Shown: piece by piece, positions 39,445 through 47,944 of the stretch
Layout: every line of letters starts with the position of its first letter
Numbering within the stretch: the stretch's first letter is position 1
NCBI GenBank assembly: GCA_905236875.1
Contig: CAJOQT010000086.1
Location: forward strand, 1 to 64,000
Origin: an uncultured Prevotella sp.
GTDB taxonomy: Bacteria; Bacteroidota; Bacteroidia; Bacteroidales; Bacteroidaceae
Reading direction: 5' to 3'
Length of the DNA: 64,000 nt
Notes under the pieces: generated by a model
Seen by the model: the letters and a program-made list of their open reading frames with translations, nothing else
Databases searched by the model: none
What the model was told of the DNA's origin: nothing
Position numbers and translations under genes: made by a program

Positions 39445-40608
39445 TCACTTGGCCCTTCTGATTGTTAATCGAATAGCCTCCAGGTGTTCTTCCGCAAAGG
39501 CTGTGGCGTCAGTGACTACACAGGCCAGGTATCCCCCGCCGCCTGCACCTGGCATTTTCCACGCCAATACCTTATCTTTATAGGCATCGATGTAACTCTG
39601 TACACAACCTTGTATCATAGCAGGGAACATGGCGACTTGTGCGTTAAACGAAGCCTTGTAGGCCACTGCAAAGGCAGACAAGTCGTGTTCCATGATAGCC
39701 TGCCAGCAATCGTCTGCCGCTTGAGCCAATGCCTTGACCTTGGATTCGGTAATGTCTTTTCCCTCTATCACACTACATCCGGGCCTGCGCGGTTCCATCG
39801 GTATCATTACCAGATGTTCCTCCAGCCAGGACAGCACCGGCTCGTCCGGGCAGACTTCAATCTTTTCCGGCCAAAAGCGGTTGTTGTAGTAATGACGGCA
39901 TAGCCCCGGCACGCAAATTCCTATCGAGTCCTGTGCCCCGCTGATAATTCCGTCCGACCGCTCAGGATCATTCTCAAAACAGAATACCAGCTTCGCCAGC
40001 ATCTCTGGATCCATGTCTGGAAGCTGATAAGGCCAGATCTTCCGGATCATGTTACGGGTGCTGGTGCTCAATCCGCAGCGCTCACGTACCTCAAATGTCG
40101 GTTCCAGTGATATGGTGATTGCCCAGCCCGGTGCATACTGGCTGACATAAGGCTGGTCAATCCAGGTTCCTGCCAAGTCAAGTCTGGTGGGAATTCCGCA
40201 GACAGCATTCTTGATGGCTGTCGAAGAACGGGCCGTCAGTCCTTCCTGCGGGGTGCGTTTCAAGACCACATACTCTATGCCCCGCTCCCTGCAGAAAGCT
40301 TTCTTTTCAGGTGTGGAACCATCCTCATTGACCACAAAGACATCCGGCTTCACGAAATCCACGGTCGGGACAAAGTCCATCAGGCCGGAGCCTTGGTTGA
40401 TGAAGGCGTCTTGAACATAACGGATGGATTTCACCATAAAGAGACGTTCCTTCTCACTATAGAGCGTCTTGTGTCCCTTTAGATCCTGGATTGTTGCATC
40501 GGAGCCAATGCCGACATACAGGCTTCCGTAGTTTGAAGCCTGCCGGAAGAACTCCACATGCCCGCTATGCAATAGGTCATAGCAACCGGAAACAAATACC
40601 TTTTTCAT
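39445..40608 (-). CDS. Fusion: cytidylyl/adenylyltransferase + GHMP-type kinase
   Basis: N-term VFVSGCYDLLHSGHVEFFRQA...; C-term DLAGTWIDQPYVSQYAPG and PGAGGGGYLACVV (GHMP). Confidence 0.85.
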   Translation of the reverse strand: MKKVFVSGCYDLLHSGHVEFFRQASNYGSLYVGIGSDATIQDLKGHKTLYSEKERLFMVKSIRYVQDAFINQGSGLMDFVPTVDFVKPDVFVVNEDGSTPEKKAFCRERGIEYVVLKRTPQEGLTARSSTAIKNAVCGIPTRLDLAGTWIDQPYVSQYAPGWAITISLEPTFEVRERCGLSTSTRNMIRKIWPYQLPDMDPEMLAKLVFCFENDPERSDGIISGAQDSIGICVPGLCRHYYNNRFWPEKIEVCPDEPVLSWLEEHLVMIPMEPRRPGCSVIEGKDITESKVKALAQAADDCWQAIMEHDLSAFAVAYKASFNAQVAMFPAMIQGCVQSYIDAYKDKVLAWKMPGAGGGGYLACVVTDATAFAEEHLEAIRLTIRRAK

Positions 40609-40715
40609 TATAAAACCTTAAATCTCAAATCTCCAACCTCAAATCTCTTGATTATTCTTCGCTTGCAAAATTACAATTAAAATTCAAATCATTGTCATAA
40701 TTCACAAAAAAGTTA

Positions 40716-40723
40716 TATCTTTG
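40716..40723 (+). promoter_or_regulatory. Bacteroidetes-type -7 element TATCTTTG
   Basis: ttgtcataattcacaaaaaagttaTATCTTTGtccc upstream of radical SAM gene, TTG about 21 bp upstream. Confidence 0.65.
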
Positions 40724-40738
40724 TCCCTGAAAAAGTGA

Positions 40739-42037
40739 TTGCTCATGCTGACGGAGAAGACGATGGAGAAGCTGCGGATACTTGCAGAGTCGGCGAAGTA
40801 CGATGTGTCGTGCTCGTCGAGCGGCACCGTGCGCTCCGGCAAGAAAGGCATGGTAGGCTCAACCGTAGGCGGTGTGGGCATCTGCCACTCGTTTGCCGAC
40901 GACGGGCGTTGCATCTCGCTGCTGAAGGTGATGCTGACGAACTACTGCATGTACGACTGCGCCTACTGCATCAACCGGCGCACCAACGACATCAAACGGG
41001 CTACGCTCTCCGTCTCCGAGCTCGAAGAGATTACCATGGAGTTCTATCGTCGCAACTACATCGAGGGCCTGTTCCTGTCGAGTGGCGTGGTGAGGAATCC
41101 CGACTATACGATGGAGCGCTTGACGGCCATTGTGCGCGACCTGCGCACCGTACACCGCTTCAATGGCTACATCCACCTGAAGACCATTCCTGGAGCAAGT
41201 CAGGAGTTGCTGCAGGAGGCCGGCCGCTATGCCGATCGCATGAGCGTGAACATCGAGATTCCCAAGGAAGAGTCGCTGAAGGCTCTGGCACCAGAGAAAG
41301 ACCACAAGAGCATCTTCCTGCCCATGAGGCAGATTCAGCAGGGCGTATTAGAGAACAAGGAAGACCGCCGGAAGTTCCGCTACGCCCCGCGCTTTGTGCC
41401 GGCCGGTCAATCGACGCAGATGATTGTAGGTGCGACGAAGGAGAGCGACCTCGACATCCTGCGTATGTCCAATGCCATGTACCAGCAGCCCACCATGCGG
41501 CGTGTCTATTACTCCGGCTACGTCAGCGTGAATACCTACGACCCCCGTCTGCCCGTCCTGAAGCAGCCGCCGTTGGTTCGTGAGAACCGCCTGTATCAGG
41601 CCGACTGGCTCATGCGGTTCTATCACTTCCGTGTCGATGAGATAGTAGATGACAAGCACACCCATCTCGACCTTGACGTCGATCCCAAACTCGGCTGGGC
41701 TTTGCGCCATCCCGAGTTCTTCCCTGTCGATATCAACAGCGCCCCCTACGAGCATATCCTCCGTGTGCCAGGCATCGGCGTCAAGTCGGCGATGCTTATC
41801 GTCAACTCGCGTCGCTTCAACCGCATCACCTCCTACCACCTCAAGAAAATAGGTGTAGTGATGAAGAAGGCGAAATACTTCATCACCTGTGGTGAGCTCA
41901 CCTCTTCGTTCTCCCAACCCATCGTCGGCATCAATGAGCTCCATCCAGAACGCCTCCGTCCCCTGCTGCTCTCAAAGGCCCAACAGAAACGGGCTGCCGA
42001 GGAACAACAGCTGACGCTTGACTTTAAGGAGGAATAA
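40739..42037 (+). CDS. Putative DNA modification/repair radical SAM protein (TIGR03916-like)
   Basis: LLKVMLTNYCMYDCAYCINRRTNDIKRATLS (CxxxxxCxxC variant), C-terminal HhH INSAPYEHILRVPGIGVKSAMLIVNSRR. Confidence 0.9.
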   Translation: MLMLTEKTMEKLRILAESAKYDVSCSSSGTVRSGKKGMVGSTVGGVGICHSFADDGRCISLLKVMLTNYCMYDCAYCINRRTNDIKRATLSVSELEEITMEFYRRNYIEGLFLSSGVVRNPDYTMERLTAIVRDLRTVHRFNGYIHLKTIPGASQELLQEAGRYADRMSVNIEIPKEESLKALAPEKDHKSIFLPMRQIQQGVLENKEDRRKFRYAPRFVPAGQSTQMIVGATKESDLDILRMSNAMYQQPTMRRVYYSGYVSVNTYDPRLPVLKQPPLVRENRLYQADWLMRFYHFRVDEIVDDKHTHLDLDVDPKLGWALRHPEFFPVDINSAPYEHILRVPGIGVKSAMLIVNSRRFNRITSYHLKKIGVVMKKAKYFITCGELTSSFSQPIVGINELHPERLRPLLLSKAQQKRAAEEQQLTLDFKEE

Positions 42038-42099
42038 AACACTTATCATGTTAATTGTTATATCGTTTCGGGTATAATTTTGTTATAATACACTAAATT

Positions 42100-42117
42100 T
42101 ATACCCGTTTTGGTATA
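42100..42117. promoter_or_regulatory. Operator-like palindrome TATACC-CGTTTT-GGTATA upstream of hipB
   Basis: Perfect 6-bp inverted repeat; 42 bp centre-to-centre from the second palindrome. Confidence 0.75.
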
Positions 42118-42153
42118 TTATTCAAGAATAATGTTTATCTTTGTACCCGTTAA
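42117..42153 (+). repeat. 37-bp direct repeat, left copy (contains TATCTTTG promoter)
   Basis: ATTATTCAAGAATAATGTTTATCTTTGTACCCGTTAA; 36/37 identical to 49077-49113. Confidence 0.95.
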
Positions 42154-42157
42154 GGTA
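42144..42157. promoter_or_regulatory. Operator-like palindrome TACC-CGTTAA-GGTA overlapping hipB promoter
   Basis: Read directly; adjoins TATCTTTG at 42136-42143. Confidence 0.75.
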
Positions 42158-42165
42158 TAATTGCT

Positions 42166-42366
42166 ATGACTTTATCGGAGCATATTAAGCAAAAACGGAA
42201 GAAAAACGGCCTTTCTCAGGTTGAATTGGCAGAGAGGGCCGGAGTAGGTCTCAGGTTCGTGAGAGACCTCGAACAAGGGAAGCAGACCTTACGGATGGAT
42301 AAGGTAAATGATGTGCTTGCCCTGTTTGGGGAACATCTCGGACCAGTTAAAACTGAACTTGTATGA
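42166..42366 (+). CDS. hipB: HipB-like / Y4mF-family HTH antitoxin
   Basis: MTLSEHIKQKRKKNGLSQVELAERAGVGLRFVRDLEQGKQTLRMDKVNDVLALFG. Confidence 0.93.
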   Translation: MTLSEHIKQKRKKNGLSQVELAERAGVGLRFVRDLEQGKQTLRMDKVNDVLALFGEHLGPVKTELV

Positions 42367-42686
42367 AGCAGGCTGGTATTTATGTAAACGACATCTATTG
42401 TGGTATCCTCACAGAAGATGAGGAGGGATTTCACTTCACCTACGATAAGTCGTTCCTTGCCTCTTCGGGTGCAGTCCCCGTTAGTCCCACCATGCCTCTG
42501 ACGGACGAACCGTACGACAAGGAAATGATGTTCCCTGTCTTTGACGGACTCATTCCTGAGGGCTGGCTTCTGGATATCGCATCCTCGTCGTGGAAGATTG
42601 ACCCACGTGACAGGATGTCACTCTTGATAGCATGCTGCAAGGATTGTATAGGTAACATCAGCGTAAAACCATTGGACCATGAGTAA
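42363..42686 (+). CDS. HipA N-terminal-subdomain protein (HipS-like)
   Basis: MKQAGIYVNDIYCGILTEDEEGFHFTYDKSFLA...PVSPTMPLTDEPYDKEMMFPVFDGLIPEGWLL; overlaps neighbours. Confidence 0.9.
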   Translation: MKQAGIYVNDIYCGILTEDEEGFHFTYDKSFLASSGAVPVSPTMPLTDEPYDKEMMFPVFDGLIPEGWLLDIASSSWKIDPRDRMSLLIACCKDCIGNISVKPLDHE

Positions 42687-43623
42687 GTGTTTATACTGTT
42701 ATCAGGAATTGGAAGACGGTCAGCAGGACTATCATCCTGGCTGCGCACGAAAGATATTTGGCAGTGAAACGGCACCTTTTCTTCCATATACGCGCGAAAA
42801 TATGTTGGAATTGGCTCGACAGGTTATCCGCACCAGTGCATCTGTTACTGGTGTGCAAGCCAAGATGTCTTTAGACGTAAATCGTGGTGGAAAGAGTGAA
42901 CCTGCCAAATTCACCATCGTGGGGCTGTGGGGCAAATATATCTTCAAACCGCAAAGCAGCAAGTATCCCTGTCTGCCCGAATTGGAAGACCTCACGATGA
43001 AAATGGCGGAAGCCGCTCATATCCGCACTGCCCGTCATACACTCATCCGACTGGCTGATGGCGAGCTGGGCTACCTGACTCTCCGCATGGATCGTGGACA
43101 GAAAGGCGAAAAGATTTCGATGTTGGATATGTGTCAACTCACCAATCGTCTTACCGAGCATAAGTACTATGGTACCTACCACCAGCTGGCAGAAACAGTA
43201 AAGAAATACTCCACAGCCCCCATGCTGGATGTACAGCGTTTCTGGGAAGTAGTATTGTTTTCATGGATAACGGGTAACTCTGATATGCATTGCAAGAATT
43301 TCTCGTTGTTGGATACTGGCAATGGCGAATATGCTCTGGCTCCTGCCTACGACCTATTGGCTGTACTGCTTGCCGACCCTGAGGACACCGAAGAGATGGC
43401 AATGAGCTTTACGGTGGGGGGCGGCAAAAGCGGCTTCGACCGTGACACCTTCATGACGGCTTTCACGCAAAGCGGTATCCCTGTTACTGTGGCGAACAAA
43501 CTGATAGAACGAATGAAGGGCTATCTTCCCATTTGGGAAACACTCATCGGCCAGTCATTCCTGCCTGAAAAGATGAAGGCCGAATATTGCCTTCTGCTGA
43601 GAAGGCGATTAGGTTTATTATAA
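42679..43623 (+). CDS. HipA C-terminal kinase-domain protein (HipT-like)
   Basis: RTSASVTGVQAKMSL (Gly-rich loop region), ITGNSDMHCKNFSLL, LAPAYDLL kinase motifs. Confidence 0.92.
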   Translation: MSKCLYCYQELEDGQQDYHPGCARKIFGSETAPFLPYTRENMLELARQVIRTSASVTGVQAKMSLDVNRGGKSEPAKFTIVGLWGKYIFKPQSSKYPCLPELEDLTMKMAEAAHIRTARHTLIRLADGELGYLTLRMDRGQKGEKISMLDMCQLTNRLTEHKYYGTYHQLAETVKKYSTAPMLDVQRFWEVVLFSWITGNSDMHCKNFSLLDTGNGEYALAPAYDLLAVLLADPEDTEEMAMSFTVGGGKSGFDRDTFMTAFTQSGIPVTVANKLIERMKGYLPIWETLIGQSFLPEKMKAEYCLLLRRRLGLL

Positions 43624-43629
43624 TCTGCT

Positions 43630-43652
43630 GGTTGTCTCGGCTTGAGACAACC
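43630..43652. terminator. Hairpin GGTTGTCTC-GGCTT-GAGACAACC 3' of hipT-like gene
   Basis: Perfect 9-bp stem immediately after stop codon; no clear U-tract. Confidence 0.6.
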
Positions 43653-43680
43653 ATTGTCTTTCAGTGTGAAAAGCAGCGAT

Positions 43681-43857
43681 ATTCGAGGGGAATTATCGCA
43701 TAATTCGAGGAGAATTACGCAGGAATTCGTCAGTCTTATGACTTTACTTCTGTTTCGGTTTACACGTCATTGCTCTGCCCGAAGGCTCTTCTTGCGGTTG
43801 CCCGAAAGCCTTCTTGCTCTGCTCGAAGGGCCTTCTTCCATATACAAGAAGGCCCCT
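43681..43857. repeat. Compound repeat region: 2 x ATTCGAGGRGAATTAYCGCA-like and 3 x GCYCGAARGSYCTTCTTSC-like units
   Basis: Read directly at 43681-43700, 43703-43721, 43777-43795, 43800-43817, 43821-43839; last unit pairs with AAGAAGGCCCC downstream. Confidence 0.75.
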
Positions 43858-43922
43858 CAGCTATTGCTTAAGTTCCCTCGGAGGATCGCTAAAGGGCATG
43901 ATGTCATGCAGCAGCGGCCAAA

Positions 43923-44582
43923 CTATAGTGTAAAGTCAATACCTGCAATAATCCTGGGGTGTCGATTCAAGAAGTCGTTTCCCCATAGATACAGGTTCCA
44001 ATGATGAACCGTATAATAGAATCCTGCAGCCACATCGACATCCTGGTCAAACTTCCAGGAATGAATGGCTCCAGCCATGGGCGTAATGGCATGTCCGTTT
44101 CTTAAATGAAAGGTATAGCCGAGGTACTCGTAATTGGAAAGCGTACAGCTTGCTCCCTTATTGATTACCCACCACGTATTCGTACACCAGAACAGGTTGC
44201 CGTCATTTGAGACAGCACCATTCATGTAAAGTGCAGAAGTCAGGTAGGAGAACCTGAAACTGCTGTTCAAATCGAAAGATGACGTTACTTCTGCACCAAT
44301 GTTATACCATTTACTGATGTTCAGGCCATAACGAATCAGCCCTCCCCAATAGGCACAATCCTTTCCCGTGTATAGATCAGCGCCAGTGGCAAAGTGCTCG
44401 CCCAGTCCATACTGGAAAGTGGTATATGTCTCCTGTCGATTGACACCTGGCCGTACTTTTACGGAGGTATAGCCATATAACTTCCCGTCGCCGACGGTAC
44501 CTGCGAAATACGGAATCTGAGCAATGATCGGGGTCGAAAACAATAGCCCAGCTATGAGCACTATAACTTTTCGTATCGTCAT
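43923..44582 (-). CDS. Hypothetical exported protein, possible outer-membrane beta-barrel
   Basis: Signal peptide MTIRKVIVLIAGLLFSTPIIAQ; alternating aromatic beta-strand pattern ending in ...GIDFTL. Confidence 0.65.
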   Translation of the reverse strand: MTIRKVIVLIAGLLFSTPIIAQIPYFAGTVGDGKLYGYTSVKVRPGVNRQETYTTFQYGLGEHFATGADLYTGKDCAYWGGLIRYGLNISKWYNIGAEVTSSFDLNSSFRFSYLTSALYMNGAVSNDGNLFWCTNTWWVINKGASCTLSNYEYLGYTFHLRNGHAITPMAGAIHSWKFDQDVDVAAGFYYTVHHWNLYLWGNDFLNRHPRIIAGIDFTL

Positions 44583-44583
44583 G

Positions 44584-46494
44584 TTATCGGGGTAATTCTA
44601 CTATGATCCTACAGCCATCGTGATAGTCGGTGTCGAAAATCAGTCTGCCACCCAGATTTCCGGTAAGTCTCCTGGCCAGCGGCAACCCCAGTCCAATTCC
44701 CTCCGGTAGGTCGCCGGTCATTGTAAAGGGCTTGAATGTCATGTCTGGCAAATCGGCAGGAAGACCGGGTCCGGTATCCTGAACGGCAAAGCAGACTGTT
44801 GTTTCTGTCTGGGTAACATTCAATACAATGTGCTTTCCGTCAGAATACCTGACGGCATTGTATAGCAGCTCCCGCAAAATGCACATCAGGTAATAATGAT
44901 TCGTCAGTAGGCAGTTGACATCATGCAGTTCGGTCTCAAACAGAATAGCTGTCTGGGGGAAGTGGCTTTGTATATATTGGATACACTCCTGTGAAATAGC
45001 GTTGCATGAAACCTCATCGACCCTTTGGCCCATTAGGGTTTCTGTAGCGTCAGTCTCTGAAGCGTCGTGCAGCATCAGCACGATACGGTTCATGTTGATG
45101 ACATTGTTTTTCATCATTCCAGAGATACTGGTCAGCTCTTCATCGGTAATTATGTTTTTGTCAGAACTGCCCTCACCCAGCACATTGGCAAATCCCATCA
45201 CGGCATTCAGGGACATACGCATCTGGGGTATCAGATGATGTATAAACCGGTCCTTTTTCAGTACGGTATCTTCTGCCACTTGTTTGGTCCGGCTCAATTC
45301 TTCATTGTGCTGTCTTATCTCATCGGTATTTTGTCGCAAACAACTCATGTGCTCATTCCACGACTGCTGCATTTCTGCAAAGCTGTTCTGTAATTGGCCG
45401 ACAACGTTCTCATGGGGAGAAATGGGAATAGTTTCGTCAAATTGTCCTTCCTCCATCTTGCGGGTGGTGTCTATGAGCCTGTTGATAGGACCGATGGCGT
45501 CCCTTACCAACCGATGACAAAGCATAAGGATTACCAGCAGTCCAATGATGAGTAGTACAATAATGACATAGCCCAGATTATAGAAGCTCTTCATGGCTTC
45601 GTTGTCAGGAGTGAACAACGCCAGACTCCAGTTGGTACCAGGCACAGGCCGATAGCATACATGATACTGTACTCCGTCTGAAATGACATGCATGGCTCCT
45701 TCTTTCCCCGCAGTCATCTCATGGCCCAGTGTAATCACATCCATATCCTTACTTGGATCGGCATCGGTAAAGACCGTCTTTCTGAACAGCCGGGTAGAGT
45801 CGGGATGCACAAGATATCGTCCGTCACCGCTAAGCAGTATGTAATAGGCATCCCGATAGGAGTGTTCGGCCTCGTTCAGCATTTTTGCCATCCGGCTGAA
45901 TGAGAAGTCGGCAGTAACCACACCCACGATGCGCCCGTCGTTCTGACGGATGGGCCGGCAATAGGTGGCTACGGCCTCGTTATAGTTGATTTTACCATCG
46001 GAATAATCCACAAACGGGTCAACCCAGCAGGCATTGCCTGAGTTGATGGGATTGGTATAGCAGGCCTTGTCGAAGTAGTCGTAATCCGGTTCGCAGTATG
46101 TTTCCACTATGCCGTTGCCCTTATCCTCCGTATAGATGGAGAATTTATGGCCATACTCACTAAACATGTCAGGCACGGCAAAAACGGAACTGCTGATGAC
46201 GTTCGGATTCAGTCGCACGATGCGGTTCGACACCGATTGCAGCGAGTCGGGCCGGTAGTTCTCTTCGAGCATCCAGACATTTGAATTTGCCGCAGTCTCA
46301 ATGGTGCTCATATAGTTATGCACTCGTTGCAATGTCGTGTTAAGCGCGCTGTTTGTACATTCAAGCACTTCCTGATGGATGAGGTCACGCGACTGCAGAA
46401 ACAGCAAGCCCAGCGACAATACGAATATGGGGACTGCCAATAACATGATGCCCAGACTGAGCCTTCTTGACAATTTGTTATTGTTCTTACTCAT
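44584..46494 (-). CDS. dCache-HAMP sensor with degenerate DHp and intact HATPase (histidine-kinase-like)
   Basis: RLIDTTRKMEEGQFDETIP HAMP; DRFIHHLIPQMRMSLNAVMGFA lacks H at the acceptor position; ELLYNAVRYSDG, DTGPGLP, GIGLGLPLARRL. Confidence 0.85.
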   Translation of the reverse strand: MSKNNNKLSRRLSLGIMLLAVPIFVLSLGLLFLQSRDLIHQEVLECTNSALNTTLQRVHNYMSTIETAANSNVWMLEENYRPDSLQSVSNRIVRLNPNVISSSVFAVPDMFSEYGHKFSIYTEDKGNGIVETYCEPDYDYFDKACYTNPINSGNACWVDPFVDYSDGKINYNEAVATYCRPIRQNDGRIVGVVTADFSFSRMAKMLNEAEHSYRDAYYILLSGDGRYLVHPDSTRLFRKTVFTDADPSKDMDVITLGHEMTAGKEGAMHVISDGVQYHVCYRPVPGTNWSLALFTPDNEAMKSFYNLGYVIIVLLIIGLLVILMLCHRLVRDAIGPINRLIDTTRKMEEGQFDETIPISPHENVVGQLQNSFAEMQQSWNEHMSCLRQNTDEIRQHNEELSRTKQVAEDTVLKKDRFIHHLIPQMRMSLNAVMGFANVLGEGSSDKNIITDEELTSISGMMKNNVINMNRIVLMLHDASETDATETLMGQRVDEVSCNAISQECIQYIQSHFPQTAILFETELHDVNCLLTNHYYLMCILRELLYNAVRYSDGKHIVLNVTQTETTVCFAVQDTGPGLPADLPDMTFKPFTMTGDLPEGIGLGLPLARRLTGNLGGRLIFDTDYHDGCRIIVELPR

Positions 46495-47944
46495 GGTCAG
46501 CCTCCTTTCCCTTTTCGGTTTCGGTGAAATGAGCCATGTGGTTCAGCAATTCCGCAATCATCTGACCTTTCCACTGTATGTTCCCCACTTGGCTGTCCGC
46601 CTCTTGTTTGCTGATCTCATGGAAATTGTTGCAGAGGGTAGTCACGCTTTTGTCGATACTCTCGGCAGGCCCTGTCATCTGATTCGTCATGTAATGCAGA
46701 AAAGTAGTTTTCATCCTGTCTGCTTCTATCGACTTGTCATACGCCGCACGCAAGATGTCGCCATTCTGATACAGATACGACTTTTCTTCTTCCAGTTCGT
46801 TTACCTGGTTCTGAAGCGAAAGCTGCATCTTGTTGAATCTCTTATGCAACAGTCCTATCTCGTCCTGGCGGTCTGTGTGGGGTAGCATCTCGTTGTAGTT
46901 ACCTTCTGCAATGCGCCGGGCCGAGTCCGCAAGTCGTCTCATCGGCTTCAGTTGTCTGCGGATAAGCCAGTTGCACAGCAGGGAAAACACCAGGAAACTG
47001 ATGATGGCTATACCGATGACGAGATATAGCAAGATGTTGTGTGTGTCGAAAATATCCTCCTCAGGATATACCACGCCAACGCTCCAGCCGATTTTTCCGT
47101 CTGTTCTGCCTTCCCACTCAACACGCTCGAAAGGTTTATAGAAGACACACCAGTCCTGCTTGCCCCTGCGGAATTCTTTCATGCCGCTCTCGCCGGCAAT
47201 CATGGCTTTGGCAGCCTCGATCTCACTGGAATCTACATTGCGCTCTTTCTGACTGAAGACAGCCGGATTCCACAGCTTCTCCTTGTCAGGATGCACGATG
47301 TATGATCCGTTATGGGCCAGCAGTACACTGTAACCGTGTTCTGACGGCTTTGCCACCTCTATAATCTTTGAGAGCTGATTGATGGATATGTCAACGGAAA
47401 TCACACCTGCGCGCTCGTTGTGGGCGTCATTGAAAGGCAGACAGAAGGAAACCAGCGGCTCTCCCTCGGTGTCAGCGCCTTTCAAAGGACCGACCCAAAC
47501 GACATTTCCCGTTTCCATACTCTCTGTAAACCATATCTGTTCAGTATAAGGACGGTCGGTAAAAGAATCTGACGTCACCAGTTCTGTGGCAGATGAGCCC
47601 CGATGGGTATAGGCCATAAACAGGTCTTTGCCCGGATAGTAGCCGGGTTTAAAGGCAATGGCACAGCCGACGATGTTGGGATTACTCTCCACCAGATGGC
47701 GGCTGTAAGTGTACATGCGGTCGGGATTGTCGAGATGCTGAATCAGGTCATAGTACACGTTACCCGTCGATTGCTCTACACTCAGCAGGATATTGTCAAT
47801 ATTCTGAACAGTGCCCTCCAGGGTTTGTTCAGCATTGCGCATGGCTTCCTGTCGCAGGGCCCTGTGCGAGAAATATGCCAGTATGCCCAATGTCACAGCC
47901 AGCACACTAATGATCAGTATGTTCAGCCTAAATTTTTCCTGCAT
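46487..47944 (-). CDS. dCache-HAMP sensor protein with vestigial DHp, no ATPase
   Basis: Periplasmic sensor, TM, RLADSARRIAEGNYNEMLP HAMP, FLHYMTNQMTGPAESIDKSV; stop shortly after. Confidence 0.8.
   Translation of the reverse strand: MQEKFRLNILIISVLAVTLGILAYFSHRALRQEAMRNAEQTLEGTVQNIDNILLSVEQSTGNVYYDLIQHLDNPDRMYTYSRHLVESNPNIVGCAIAFKPGYYPGKDLFMAYTHRGSSATELVTSDSFTDRPYTEQIWFTESMETGNVVWVGPLKGADTEGEPLVSFCLPFNDAHNERAGVISVDISINQLSKIIEVAKPSEHGYSVLLAHNGSYIVHPDKEKLWNPAVFSQKERNVDSSEIEAAKAMIAGESGMKEFRRGKQDWCVFYKPFERVEWEGRTDGKIGWSVGVVYPEEDIFDTHNILLYLVIGIAIISFLVFSLLCNWLIRRQLKPMRRLADSARRIAEGNYNEMLPHTDRQDEIGLLHKRFNKMQLSLQNQVNELEEEKSYLYQNGDILRAAYDKSIEADRMKTTFLHYMTNQMTGPAESIDKSVTTLCNNFHEISKQEADSQVGNIQWKGQMIAELLNHMAHFTETEKGKEADHE

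Noticed and set aside
40735-41583. 282-aa ORF overlapping the radical SAM gene
   Set aside because: Arg/His-rich shadow frame; the radical SAM frame has conserved motifs
43777-43839. CRISPR-like short repeat array
   Set aside because: Only three degenerate units with spacers of a few bp and no cas genes in the window
43642-44004. 120-aa ORF after hipT-like gene
   Set aside because: Composed of the repeat region and antisense of the exported-protein gene; no coding support
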